Of a DNA stretch of 64,000 nucleotides, positions 54,291 to 62,151 are shown in pieces. How positions within the stretch are numbered: position 1 is the first letter of the stretch; each line of letters begins with the position of its first letter. Both the position numbers and the translations under genes were made by a program. Origin of the DNA: Neomesorhizobium albiziae. Its GTDB lineage: Bacteria; Pseudomonadota; Alphaproteobacteria; Rhizobiales; Rhizobiaceae. The DNA lies in NCBI RefSeq assembly GCF_900114255.1, contig NZ_FOSL01000008.1:62001-126000 (forward strand), read 5' to 3'. Under the pieces are notes generated by a model. It was not told where the DNA came from, ran no database searches, and was given only the letters and a program-made list of their open reading frames with translations.

Positions 54291-55247
54291 ATGGCTTCAA
54301 TCGGAAAGCTGGCCGGCGCCGTGGTGGCGCTGGCTGGAGTCGGTGCTGTCGCAGCCTGGTTTTTGTCGGCGCCCGTCCGGCTCGATGCCGGGGCGGTAGC
54401 CGCGCTCGGTACTGGCGATGCAAAACGCGGCGAACGCATCTTCTGGGCAGGCGGCTGCACGTCCTGCCATGCGCGGCCGAAATCGGAAGGTCCGGCACGG
54501 CTGGAGCTTGCCGGCGGCCTGGAGCTGAAAACCCCGTTCGGCATTTTTGTCGCGCCGAACATCTCTTCCGATCCGCAAGACGGTATTGGCTCCTGGTCGG
54601 CCGAGGATTTAGCCAATGCGATGATGCGCGGGGTCTCGCCGCGGGGCAGCCACTATTACCCGGCGTTTCCCTACACGTCCTACGCCCGCATGAAACCCGC
54701 CGATATCGGCGACCTTCATGCCTTCATGAAGACGCTGCCGGCCGTCGAAGGCAAGGCCGCCGGCCATCGGCTGGGATTCCCGTTCAATATCCGCCGCGGC
54801 CTCGGCTTCTGGAAACGGCTTTATCTCACAGCCGAGCCGGTGCTGGCGCTGCCGGAAGGCACGCCGGAAGAGGCGCTTGCCGGCCAGTATCTGGTCGAAG
54901 GGCCCGGCCATTGCGGCGAATGCCACACGCCCAGGCAGTTCACCGGTGGATTGAAGAAAGACCAGTGGCTGGCCGGTGCCGTCGCTGCCGAGGGCGATGG
55001 CATCGTCCCGAACATCACGGGCGGCGAGGGCGGCATCGACACGTGGTCGGCCGGCGACATAGCCAGCTTCCTGGAGACCGGGTTCACGCCGGACTTCGAT
55101 TCGGTCGGCGGCGCGATGGTGGCGGTGCAGCGGAACATGGCGCAGTTGCCGGCGGCCGACCGGGAGGCTATCGCCGCCTACCTGAAAGCCATCCCGCCGC
55201 ATCCGAACGGCTATCCGCCGCCGAAGCCGGAAGAGCCGAAAGGGTAA
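54291..55247 (+). CDS. Diheme cytochrome c
   Basis: A 318-residue periplasmic or membrane-anchored cytochrome with two heme sites, CTSCH (56-60) and CGECH (208-212), and an N-terminal hydrophobic anchor (GAVVALAGVGAVAAWFLSAP). The pattern (NISSDPQDGIGSWSAEDLAN, YPAFPYTSYARMKPADIGDL) resembles cytochrome subunits of alcohol, gluconate or sorbitol dehydrogenases. Electron donor unknown; GMC flavoproteins are typical partners. It follows the c' cytochrome and precedes a convergent peptidase gene. Confidence 0.9.
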   Translation: MASIGKLAGAVVALAGVGAVAAWFLSAPVRLDAGAVAALGTGDAKRGERIFWAGGCTSCHARPKSEGPARLELAGGLELKTPFGIFVAPNISSDPQDGIGSWSAEDLANAMMRGVSPRGSHYYPAFPYTSYARMKPADIGDLHAFMKTLPAVEGKAAGHRLGFPFNIRRGLGFWKRLYLTAEPVLALPEGTPEEALAGQYLVEGPGHCGECHTPRQFTGGLKKDQWLAGAVAAEGDGIVPNITGGEGGIDTWSAGDIASFLETGFTPDFDSVGGAMVAVQRNMAQLPAADREAIAAYLKAIPPHPNGYPPPKPEEPKG

Positions 55248-55341
55248 CCTGTCCAGGGCCGTTTTCGATGTTCGGCGGCATAGACGCCGCGTCGAACATC
55301 GTGCCGATTTCGCTGGCCCGTGCCGTTCAGGTTCGGCTCGA

Positions 55342-57462
55342 TCAGCTGCTGAAGGGTCCGACGTTCGCCTTGCCTGCGGCTTTCAATGCAAACGCGTAGG
55401 TAAAGGCGATTTCCTCGAGGCGCGAGAACCGCCCGGAAGCTCCGGCATGGCCCGCATCCATGTTGATCTTGAACAGCGCCGGGTTGCCGGATGCACTGCG
55501 TGCCCTGAGCCGCGCCACCCATTTCGCCGGCTCCCAATAGGTAACACGCGGGTCGGTGAGGCCCGCAACCGCCAGGATCGGCGGGTAGGGAAGTGCCGCG
55601 ACATTGTCATAGGGGGAATAGGCGGCGATCGTGCGGTAGTCGTCTTCGGACTGGATGGGGTTTCCCCATTCCGGCCATTCCGGCGGCGTAAGCGGGAGGG
55701 TGTCGTCGAGCATGGTCGTCAGCACGTCGACGAAAGGCACCTCGGCGATGATGGCACCGAAGGCTTCGGGCGCCATGTTGGCGACAGCCCCCATCAGCAT
55801 GCCACCGGCCGAACCGCCCTGCGCCACGATGCGGTCGTGCGCCGTGTATTTCTCTGCGACCAGGTGACGTGCCACCGCGATGAAGTCGAAAAACGTGTTC
55901 ATCTTCTTGGCCCGCTTGCCGTCCTCGTACCAGGAAAAGCCCTTGTCCTTGCCGCCGCGCACATGCGCGATGGCGTAGACGAAGCCACGATCGGCGAGTG
56001 ACAGGCAATTGGTGTTGAAGGAGGCAGGAATGGCAATGCCGTAGGAGCCGTAACCGTAGAGCAGGCAGGGTGCTGTGCCGTCGAGTGGCGTGTCGCGGTG
56101 ATGGATCAGCGAAACAGGCACCAGCTCGCCGTCGTGCGACGCCGCCATCAGGCGGCGCGTCACATAGTGTTCGGGATCGTGGCCGGACGGCACTTCCTGG
56201 GTCTTCAGAAGCGTGCGCTCACGCGAGCGCATGTTGTAGTCGAACTGCTGCGCCGGCGTCGTCATCGACGAGTAGGTGAAGCGCATCGTCTCGGTGTCGT
56301 ATTCATAGGAGCCGGAAAGGCCGAGCGAGAAGGCTTCCTCGTCGAAGGCGATCATATGTTCCTCGCCGCTCGCCCGCTCGCGCACCACGATTCGCGGCAG
56401 GCCATCCTTGCGCTCCAGCCGGACCAGAAAATCCTTGAAGGAGAGGATCGACAGGATCAGCCGGCCGGGCTCGTGCGGCACCAGTTCCTGCCAGTTGGTG
56501 CGCGACGGATCGGCAACCGGCGCGGTGACGATCTTGAAGTCCTTGGCGCCGTCGGCATTGGTCAAGATGAAGAAGATGTCGCCGCCTTCCTCAAGGTCGT
56601 ATTGCAGCCCGGTCTCGCGCGCAGCCACGATGCGTGGTGAAGCAAGCGGATTGTCTGCTGGCAGCAGGCGGTATTCCGAGGTCTCGTGATCGTTGATTGC
56701 GATGAATATCCACTCGTTGCTGCGGCTGCCGCCGACACTCATGAAAAAGCCCGGGTCGGTTTCCTCGTAGATCAGCCGGTCGCCGCTGGTTTCCATGCCG
56801 AGGTCGTGGAAGAAAATCGTCGATGGCCGGTGATTGGCGTCCACACGGGTGTAGAAGAAGCCGTCGTTCGACGCGCTCCAGACGCCGGAGCCGCCGGTGT
56901 CGGCGATCCGGTCGTCAAGATCGGCGCCGGTGGCGATGTCGCGCACGCGCAACGAGTAGAATTCGGAACCCTTGTCGTCGAATGCCCACAGCAAGCGACG
57001 GTGATCTGACGAATGGTCGACGCCGCCTATGCGGAAGTAGGCTTTCCCCTCCGCTTCGTGATCGCCATCGAGGATGATTTCTTCCGCCCCGCCGCCGCTG
57101 GGAATGCGAAAATAACGGGGCTGTTCTCCACCGAGCTTGAAGGATGAACCATAGGCGAACGGGCCGTCCTTCATCGGTACCGAGGAATCGTCCTCCTTGA
57201 TGCGGCCCTTCATCTCGGCGAACAGCTTGGTGCGCAGCGCGGCAGTGTCTTCCATCAGAGCCGACTGATAGGCGTTCTCGGCCTCGAGGTGGGAACGGAT
57301 CGCCGGATCGAGGGTGGACGGATCCTTGAAAACCTCCTGCCAATTGTCCGCCCGCAGCCACGCATATTCATCGACGCGTGTGATGTTGTGCCGGGTGTCG
57401 GCGTGCGGCCGTTGTTCGGTTTCTGGCGGCGTGATCTCGGCAAAGCGGGTGTTTTTGATCAT
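55342..57462 (-). CDS. ptrB: Oligopeptidase B (S9 family serine peptidase)
   Basis: A cytoplasmic prolyl-oligopeptidase-family enzyme of 706 residues that cleaves peptides after basic residues. A beta-propeller N-terminal domain (DGPFAYGSSFKLGGEQPRYF) precedes the alpha/beta-hydrolase domain, with nucleophile Ser in VAQGGSAGGMLMGAVANMAP, Asp in GLTDPRVTYWEPAKW and His in DAGHAGASGRFSRLEE. The start MIKNTRFAEITPPETEQRPH fits the family. It is monocistronic. Confidence 0.95.
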   Translation of the reverse strand: MIKNTRFAEITPPETEQRPHADTRHNITRVDEYAWLRADNWQEVFKDPSTLDPAIRSHLEAENAYQSALMEDTAALRTKLFAEMKGRIKEDDSSVPMKDGPFAYGSSFKLGGEQPRYFRIPSGGGAEEIILDGDHEAEGKAYFRIGGVDHSSDHRRLLWAFDDKGSEFYSLRVRDIATGADLDDRIADTGGSGVWSASNDGFFYTRVDANHRPSTIFFHDLGMETSGDRLIYEETDPGFFMSVGGSRSNEWIFIAINDHETSEYRLLPADNPLASPRIVAARETGLQYDLEEGGDIFFILTNADGAKDFKIVTAPVADPSRTNWQELVPHEPGRLILSILSFKDFLVRLERKDGLPRIVVRERASGEEHMIAFDEEAFSLGLSGSYEYDTETMRFTYSSMTTPAQQFDYNMRSRERTLLKTQEVPSGHDPEHYVTRRLMAASHDGELVPVSLIHHRDTPLDGTAPCLLYGYGSYGIAIPASFNTNCLSLADRGFVYAIAHVRGGKDKGFSWYEDGKRAKKMNTFFDFIAVARHLVAEKYTAHDRIVAQGGSAGGMLMGAVANMAPEAFGAIIAEVPFVDVLTTMLDDTLPLTPPEWPEWGNPIQSEDDYRTIAAYSPYDNVAALPYPPILAVAGLTDPRVTYWEPAKWVARLRARSASGNPALFKINMDAGHAGASGRFSRLEEIAFTYAFALKAAGKANVGPFSS

Positions 57463-57582
57463 CGGGTTCTCGGCCTTTTATTTGAACGGCAAGTGAACAT
57501 GCCGATCAGCATCGGTTCAAGGGCCGCATGGCATTTGTTCGGCCGCTACAATCAGCCGGCCACCGCAGGGGGAGAAACAGGA

Positions 57583-57951
57583 ATGAACAGATTTGTCAAA
57601 ACGATAATGGCGCTGGCCGCAGGCTCGGTGCTGATGATGCCGGCAGGCGGGGCACATGCCACGACTTTTGTCGCGTGGGAGGTGGTCGATGTAGCATGGG
57701 GCGACACGCTCAACGTGCGCAAATATCCCTCGAGCGGCTCGCAGAAACAGGCGGCCTATCCGAACGGCGCGGTCATGCAGATGACGGGACGCTGCACGGG
57801 CGGCATCGACCTGTTCGACATCGCAAAACAACCTGACTGGAGACAGAGGCAGCAGGTGCGCCAGAAATGGTGTGAAGTCTGGCACGACCCGAGCCACAAC
57901 GGCAAATTTGTCGCAGGCTGGGTGTATGGCAAGTATATCGCGCCGTATTGA
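57583..57951 (+). CDS. Small exported SH3-like domain protein
   Basis: A 122-residue protein with a signal peptide (MNRFVKTIMALAAGSVLMMP, then AGGAHA) and a mature domain that looks like a bacterial SH3 fold: VVDVAWGDTLNVRKYPSSGS, QKQAAYPNGAVMQMTG and KWCEVWHDPSHNGKFVAGWV (GWV end motif). Two cysteines (GRCTGG, KWCEVW) may be bonded. Such domains often bind cell-wall peptides. GGGGGAGAAACAGGA precedes the ATG. Function unknown. Confidence 0.82.
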   Translation: MNRFVKTIMALAAGSVLMMPAGGAHATTFVAWEVVDVAWGDTLNVRKYPSSGSQKQAAYPNGAVMQMTGRCTGGIDLFDIAKQPDWRQRQQVRQKWCEVWHDPSHNGKFVAGWVYGKYIAPY

Positions 57952-58573
57952 CGCCATAATTCACAGCGGCGTCTTGTCCGCTTCGGCGTGACGCGCGCGT
58001 GTGCTGGCTGCAGCATGCTTCTGCACCAAGACTGTATTTGGTTTGGTCCAAATGGGGGGCAATTTGGCTTCCCCGATCCGCAAGATGTTTCCATTCCGGT
58101 CGTCGCCTGACGCCGCGATCTTCCCGCGGCCTGCTGTCTGCCGGCGGGCTCGCGAAACTCCCGAACCATTGCCCCAAAAGCAGCACATTCAGTGGGTTAC
58201 ACTATCCGCGAGTGGAGTGGGTATATGCACGAATCGGAAGATTCTTTACTTGGATATTGAATGGCGACGGTCTTGCGATGAAAATTTAAGCTTTCTCTAA
58301 TGCTTCTGTATGCCTCGGGTGGGCCTGTCGAGGCGATTGCAACTTAAGTATGATAAATTGACCTCGTGGAAGTAGAAATAAAGCTGAGTACACCGAATTC
58401 TCAATGTTCTCCATTTAAGTAACAAATAGCAATTGACTTGCTATACTGAAAGGCCCATTTAAACCATGCGAACGGAATCGGTGCTTTGATTGGTTCCGTA
58501 CGGAATCGCCTGATACCCCGGACTTTCGATATCGGGGACAGTTCACGATAACTTGTGTTGGGGCCTGAAAGCT
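57952..58573. other. Long AT-rich upstream region of mucR
   Basis: About 620 bases with markedly lower GC after 58190. It contains a 12-base palindrome TTCCGTACGGAA (58494-58505) and a possible promoter (TTGACT near 58435 and ATTTAA 18 bases on). No gene was found. AT-rich leaders are expected for MucR, which regulates itself through AT-rich sites. Confidence 0.55.
58494..58505. promoter_or_regulatory. Perfect palindrome in the mucR leader
   Basis: TTCCGTACGGAA is a perfect 12-base palindrome about 69 bases upstream of the mucR start. A further CGGAATCG occurs at 58473. It may be a regulator site; the protein that binds it is unknown. Confidence 0.35.
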
Positions 58574-58999
58574 ATGGACATTACCGAAACACCTGGGAAA
58601 AACAGCGAAATGCTGATCGAGCTTACCGCAGATGTTGTGGCGGCTTACGTCAGCAACAATCCGGTTCCGGTTGGCGAACTGCCGAACCTGATTGCGGACG
58701 TGCATGCAGCGCTGGGCCGTGTTGGTGGCAACAGTGAACAGCCTCCGGCGGATAAGCAGAAGCCGGCAGTCAATCCCAAGAAGTCAGTTCACGACGACTA
58801 CATCATCTGCCTTGAAGACGGAAAGAAATTCAAGTCGCTGAAGCGGCACCTGATGACGCACTATGGTCTGACGCCGGACCAGTATCGCGACAAGTGGAGC
58901 CTCGACGCGAGCTATCCGATGGTTGCGCCGAACTATGCGGCCGCCCGTTCGCAGCTCGCCAAGAAGATGGGCCTCGGACGCAAGCGCAAGTCCAGATAA
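58574..58999 (+). CDS. mucR: MucR/Ros family zinc-finger transcriptional regulator
   Basis: A 141-residue global regulator of exopolysaccharide, motility and cell-cycle genes in rhizobia and Brucella. The N-terminal oligomerisation part ([20 protein letters not shown]) is followed by a Ros-type zinc finger: [20 protein letters not shown] with Cys, Asp and two His ligands, then [16 protein letters not shown] 58574 is chosen over an upstream in-frame start because it begins the family-like N-terminus. A strong terminator follows. Confidence 0.95.
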   Translation: MDITETPGKNSEMLIELTADVVAAYVSNNPVPVGELPNLIADVHAALGRVGGNSEQPPADKQKPAVNPKKSVHDDYIICLEDGKKFKSLKRHLMTHYGLTPDQYRDKWSLDASYPMVAPNYAAARSQLAKKMGLGRKRKSR

Positions 59000-59021
59000 A
59001 TCCCGCTTCTGGATTTGACGG

Positions 59022-59369
59022 CTAAGACGGCGCCTTCGGGCGCCGTTTTGTTTTCCAGGGTGCTTCGAGGTGCTCGCGTCCCGCTGGCAGGCAGTCATGA
59101 ACGCGGCGCAGCTGCTCGAGCGCCTGTTTCAGTGCGATATGCCGGTTGAGGTCGTAAGCCCAGTGGCGGCGCAGACCCTTCAGCCGTTCGCGTTCGATCA
59201 ATCGCACGACGCGCCTCATAATTCGGCCGGCTTCCTCGCGACTGGCCGTCAATGCCGCCCCTAGGTCGACGCCCGAAATCAGGCGCAACGCCATGAGCCG
59301 CCGGGCCTGCGCTTCGAACGCCAGCTTTTGCGCCTTGAACGCGCGTACCTCATCGATCATTGCAGACAT
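59022..59369 (-). CDS. Conserved hypothetical, helical
   Basis: Not recognised. A basic, probably all-helical protein of 115 residues (MSAMIDEVRAFKAQKLAFEA, VVRLIERERLKGLRRHWAYD, NRHIALKQALEQLRRVHDCL) ending in a Lys/Arg-rich tail (KTKRRPKAPS). The start at 59369 has GGTGGAACG upstream; a GTG four codons earlier is also in frame. Its last codons overlap the convergent mucR terminator, which weakens the call, but its amino acid pattern is consistent with a real gene. Confidence 0.55.
   Translation of the reverse strand: MSAMIDEVRAFKAQKLAFEAQARRLMALRLISGVDLGAALTASREEAGRIMRRVVRLIERERLKGLRRHWAYDLNRHIALKQALEQLRRVHDCLPAGREHLEAPWKTKRRPKAPS
59027..59049 (+). terminator. Rho-independent terminator of mucR
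   Basis: ACGGCGCC (59027-59034) and GGCGCCGT (59039-59046) with the tetraloop TTCG are followed by TTTG. It begins 28 bases after the mucR stop. It overlaps the 3' end of the convergent hypothetical gene. Confidence 0.9.
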
Positions 59370-59508
59370 CGTTCCACCCACCTTCGTTTCGCCGGTCCAT
59401 AGTCGGCAGCCGCACGGGGGGTGGGGATAGATTCCGCGCTAAATTTTTCGACGCGATGAAAAAAACGATTGCCTTTCAGTGCCTTGTCAAATTTTTCGCT
59501 TTTCGGTT

Positions 59509-59549
59509 GTTCCTTTTTTGTTCACACTTACCGGGAACGTCGGTATAAG
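59509..59549 (+). promoter_or_regulatory. Promoter with SOS (LexA) box
   Basis: GTTCCTTTTTTGTTC (59509-59523) fits the alphaproteobacterial LexA consensus GTTC-N7-GTTC exactly. It overlaps a -35 element TTCACA (59521-59526) placed 17 bases before TATAAG (59544-59549). The start codon of the HTH gene is 36 bases beyond the -10. The arrangement is that of a LexA-repressed promoter. Confidence 0.6.
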
Positions 59550-59584
59550 AACATATTCCTATTCTCGGAAAAAGGATATGTTCC

Positions 59585-60004
59585 GTGCAAGCGCTTCAGG
59601 CTCGATCTTCCCTTCAAATTCGCAGGCAGGCCGACAGGCAACCCCATTGGCAACCCAAGGTGTGGCGACCGAGCGGCAAGCGCGAAGAGGAAATCATCGA
59701 ACTGTGCGAATGCATGATCGACGTGACGGCGGCGCTGTTCAGCGTCAGCAGCAAGGACATGCGCAAGACGGGCCGGACGCCGTTTGAGGTTTCACGCGTC
59801 AGGCAGATCGCAATGTACGTGACCCATGTCGTCCTCGGTTTGAGCATGAACGAGGTGGGCAGGGGGTTCCAGCGCGAGCGCACGACGGTCCTGCATGCCT
59901 GCCACCTTATCGAGGACATGCGCGACGACCGGGATTTCGACCGCATCATCGCGATGACGGAGCGTGTCGCGGCCGCCGCATTCCGCAACCATGAGGCGGC
60001 ATAG
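59585..60004 (+). CDS. HTH protein with DnaA domain IV-like DNA-binding region
   Basis: A 139-residue protein whose core resembles the C-terminal DNA-binding domain of DnaA: VTAALFSVSSKDMRKTGRTP, then FEVSRVRQIAMYVTHVVLGL, and the DnaA-like helix-turn-helix MNEVGRGFQRERTTVLHACH, ending IEDMRDDRDFDRIIAMTERV. It lacks the AAA+ and other DnaA domains. It starts at GTG 59585. The gene lies just before the DUF6456 gene; the short gap suggests an operon. Role unknown; origin binding or a transcription role are possibilities. Confidence 0.88.
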   Translation: MQALQARSSLQIRRQADRQPHWQPKVWRPSGKREEEIIELCECMIDVTAALFSVSSKDMRKTGRTPFEVSRVRQIAMYVTHVVLGLSMNEVGRGFQRERTTVLHACHLIEDMRDDRDFDRIIAMTERVAAAAFRNHEAA

Positions 60005-60006
60005 AA

Positions 60007-60822
60007 ATGGCGGCCGGCGAGGATGACGACAAGACATGGCTTCGGATCGCCCGGTTCCTGTCACGCGGCGATGCACGAGCGATCGACAGCGCCGAAGACG
60101 GCAAGGTGTTGCTGGACGGCGCCGACAGGGGACCGATCAGCGCGCCGAGGACGGCGCTGGCTGCGATGGCGCGGGCAGGCTTTGTCGAACGCCGATCCGC
60201 AGGGCTTTTTCTGTCGGCGGCGGGCAGGGCCTATGTGAAGCGTGCATTGGCCGCCGTGGACCCGTTCCAGGAACAGCATCGCGAGATGGAAGAAATCCGC
60301 GTTGAGATGCCGGACGGGGGCGCGGCCATGGTCGCCGCCAACCTCGCCGAGTCGCCGCTGGCGCAGCTGGCCCGGCGCAAGGCAAAGGACGGCAAGCCGT
60401 TCCTGACCGAGAACGAATGGCGCGCCGGCGAGCGCCTGCGCTCGGATTATACGCGCGGCCAGATCATGCCGCGCATGAGCGCGAACTGGGTGGCGTCGGT
60501 CGCCTCCGGCCGCCGCGATGGCGGCAATGGCGTGGCCGAGCTCACCGATGCGGCGCTGGCCTCGCGCCAGCGCGTCGACCGGTCGATCGAGGCGGTCGGA
60601 CCCGAACTCGCCGGTGTGCTGATCGATGTCTGCTGTTTCCTGAAAGGCCTGGAGCAGGTGGAGATGGAACGCGGCTGGCCGGTCCGGTCGGCAAAGATCG
60701 TGCTGAAGACCGCGCTTGGCGTCTTGCACCGCCATTACAATCCGCAGGCGCGGCGCAGTGGCAGCCTTGCAGCCCGGATGCTGCATTGGGGCGCGGCCGA
60801 TTATCGGCCGAAGATCGGGTGA
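60007..60822 (+). CDS. DUF6456 domain protein
   Basis: A 271-residue protein of a family confined mostly to alphaproteobacteria. The N-terminal half looks like a winged-helix region (TWLRIARFLSRGDARAIDSA, ISAPRTALAAMARAGFVERR). The conserved domain is in the C-terminal half: PLAQLARRKAKDGKPFLTEN, EWRAGERLRSDYTRGQIMPR, LIDVCCFLKGLEQVEMERGW, SAKIVLKTALGVLHRHYNPQ. It starts 2 bases after the HTH gene stop, so the two are co-transcribed. Likely a DNA-associated regulator, but unproven. Confidence 0.88.
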   Translation: MAAGEDDDKTWLRIARFLSRGDARAIDSAEDGKVLLDGADRGPISAPRTALAAMARAGFVERRSAGLFLSAAGRAYVKRALAAVDPFQEQHREMEEIRVEMPDGGAAMVAANLAESPLAQLARRKAKDGKPFLTENEWRAGERLRSDYTRGQIMPRMSANWVASVASGRRDGGNGVAELTDAALASRQRVDRSIEAVGPELAGVLIDVCCFLKGLEQVEMERGWPVRSAKIVLKTALGVLHRHYNPQARRSGSLAARMLHWGAADYRPKIG

Positions 60823-61127
60823 CTGTGCCGTGCTTGGTGGCGCAACGCCGAACTCCTCCTTCTCGGCGTAAACGGCAGGGGCTATCGCATGTGATTGGTC
60901 GACCCCCACTCCGGTTTGCCTTGCAAACCACCTCTCCCCCGTTCGACGGGGGAGAGGAAGCGCCGGCCGCGATCCCGGGCCTCCTTCCTCTCCCTGCGGA
61001 GGGGGGAGAGGTGGCCCGAAGGGCCGGAGTGGGGGAAGACAGAACCCATATGCGATTGCCCTGCCCTTGCAGAAGAAGAAGGCTGGCGGGGAGCGCTAGC
61101 GTTTCCGCTTGCTTTCGAGCGTTAGGA
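60823..61127. other. Intergenic region with inverted-repeat element (type C)
   Basis: About 305 bases between the DUF6456 gene and the convergent sufE gene. It is mostly a palindromic element (60903-61035). No gene was seen in it. Confidence 0.7.
60903..61035. repeat. Inverted-repeat element (type C)
   Basis: The outer arms CCCCCACTCCGG (60903-60914) and CCGGAGTGGGGG (61024-61035) are reverse complements. Inside the left part CCTCTCCCCC/GGGGGAGAGG (60931-60957) is a perfect 10-base stem, and a similar CCTCTCCC/GGGAGAGG hairpin is in the right part. It resembles the common C/G-rich palindromes between Mesorhizobium genes and may terminate both convergent genes. Confidence 0.8.
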
Positions 61128-61556
61128 CTATTCGGCAGGTTCGAGTGCTGCCACAGCGTCGCGCTTGATGCGCTTGACCATGGAGCGCAAGCCGTTGGCG
61201 CGCTGCGGCGTCAGATGTTCGTCGAGACCGAGCTTGCGCAGCGTGGCTTCGGCGTCGAGGCCGACGATCTCGCTCGCGCGCCGGCCGGAGAACAGTGCCA
61301 GCATGATCGCCACAAGGCCTTTGACGATGTGGGCGTCCGAATCGCCAGCGAAAGTGACGATCGGGTCCGGTCCGGCTTCGAGGTTGGTGGTTAGCCAGAC
61401 CTGGCTGACGCAACCCGGAACCTTGTAGACATCCGTCCGGGCAGCTTCGGGGAAGGGCGGCAGCGCCTGGCCGAGCTCGATCACATAACGATAGCGGTCC
61501 TCCCACTCGTCGAGGAAGGCGAAGTCGTCGAATATTTCTGTGATCGTCGTTGCCAT
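61128..61556 (-). CDS. sufE: Cysteine desulfuration protein SufE
   Basis: Accepts sulfur from the SufS cysteine desulfurase for iron-sulfur cluster assembly; 142 residues. The active Cys is in KVPGCVSQVWLTTNL. IFDDFAFLDEWEDRYRYVIE and RASEIVGLDAEATLRKLGLD are SufE landmarks. The start at 61556 begins the family N-terminus; the longer open frame upstream runs into an unrelated repeat. No other suf gene is near, so this is the stand-alone rhizobial SufE. Confidence 0.95.
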   Translation of the reverse strand: MATTITEIFDDFAFLDEWEDRYRYVIELGQALPPFPEAARTDVYKVPGCVSQVWLTTNLEAGPDPIVTFAGDSDAHIVKGLVAIMLALFSGRRASEIVGLDAEATLRKLGLDEHLTPQRANGLRSMVKRIKRDAVAALEPAE

Positions 61557-61570
61557 GCTGAACCGGATAT

Positions 61571-61715
61571 AGGGTGTGTCGATATTCAGGTGATGCCGGC
61601 CGGCGAATGGCGGCTTTCTCCGCTTCCGGTGCTCACGTACCCGAATGTACGCTGCGCTCCGGTTCTCGAAACCCACCATTCTCGGCGCGGCCTGACCTGA
61701 ATCTAGACACACCCT
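61571..61715. mobile_element. MITE-like palindromic element upstream of sufE
   Basis: Terminal inverted repeats of 27 bases, AGGGTGTGTCGATATTCAGG... at the left and ...CCTGAATCTAGACACACCCT at the right, match with few differences over a 145-base span. Both ends are flanked by TA, the usual target duplication of such elements. An internal hairpin (GTGCTCACGTAC/GTACGCTGCGC) lies near the middle. It has no open frame and lies within the sufE leader. Confidence 0.65.
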
Positions 61716-61818
61716 AGTCGCCAAGGCGTGCAAGGTCACGAAAAAAGAAACACCGCAAGCCGCCGAGAGGAAGGCGGTTGCGGTGGCGCGCCGGGTGAAG
61801 CCGGCGTCGGGAATGCAA

Positions 61819-62151
61819 TCAGTTGACGGAAGCGGCGGCGTCGATGATGGCCGGGATGCCGCCGGTCTGGATGGATGGATCGGGCTCGCCGAACTGTTCG
61901 TCGAGAAGTTCATAGGCGATCTTGGCGCTTTCGCGGGCCCTGACGCCGATGGTCTGGAACGCCGACTTGCCGGTCTCGCAGACATCCGGCTTGCGCTCGC
62001 AGATGGCGGTGATGTCGCCGACCGCATCACGCGCGGCCGACAGTGCCTGAATTGGATTGACCGCCTCATTGCCCGCTTCGCCGGTCCCGCCGAAAGGCAG
62101 CACCAGCAGCACCAGCGAAAACCAGAACGCGGTTCGGATCAGGAAGAACAT
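61819..62151 (-). CDS. DUF5330 domain membrane-anchored protein
   Basis: A 110-residue protein with an N-terminal hydrophobic segment (MFFLIRTAFWFSLVLLVLPF) and a DUF5330-like mature part (ALSAARDAVGDITAICERKP, DVCETGKSAFQTIGVRARES). The two cysteines (AICERKPDVCE) may form a disulfide. ATG 62151 follows GAGAGGCCAAGGTC; an upstream in-frame start would bury the hydrophobic segment. Family common in Hyphomicrobiales; function unknown. Confidence 0.87.
   Translation of the reverse strand: MFFLIRTAFWFSLVLLVLPFGGTGEAGNEAVNPIQALSAARDAVGDITAICERKPDVCETGKSAFQTIGVRARESAKIAYELLDEQFGEPDPSIQTGGIPAIIDAAASVN

Noticed and set aside
61557-62069. 5' extension of the sufE frame
   Set aside because: The extra residues come from the MITE-like repeat and part of the antisense of the DUF5330 gene.
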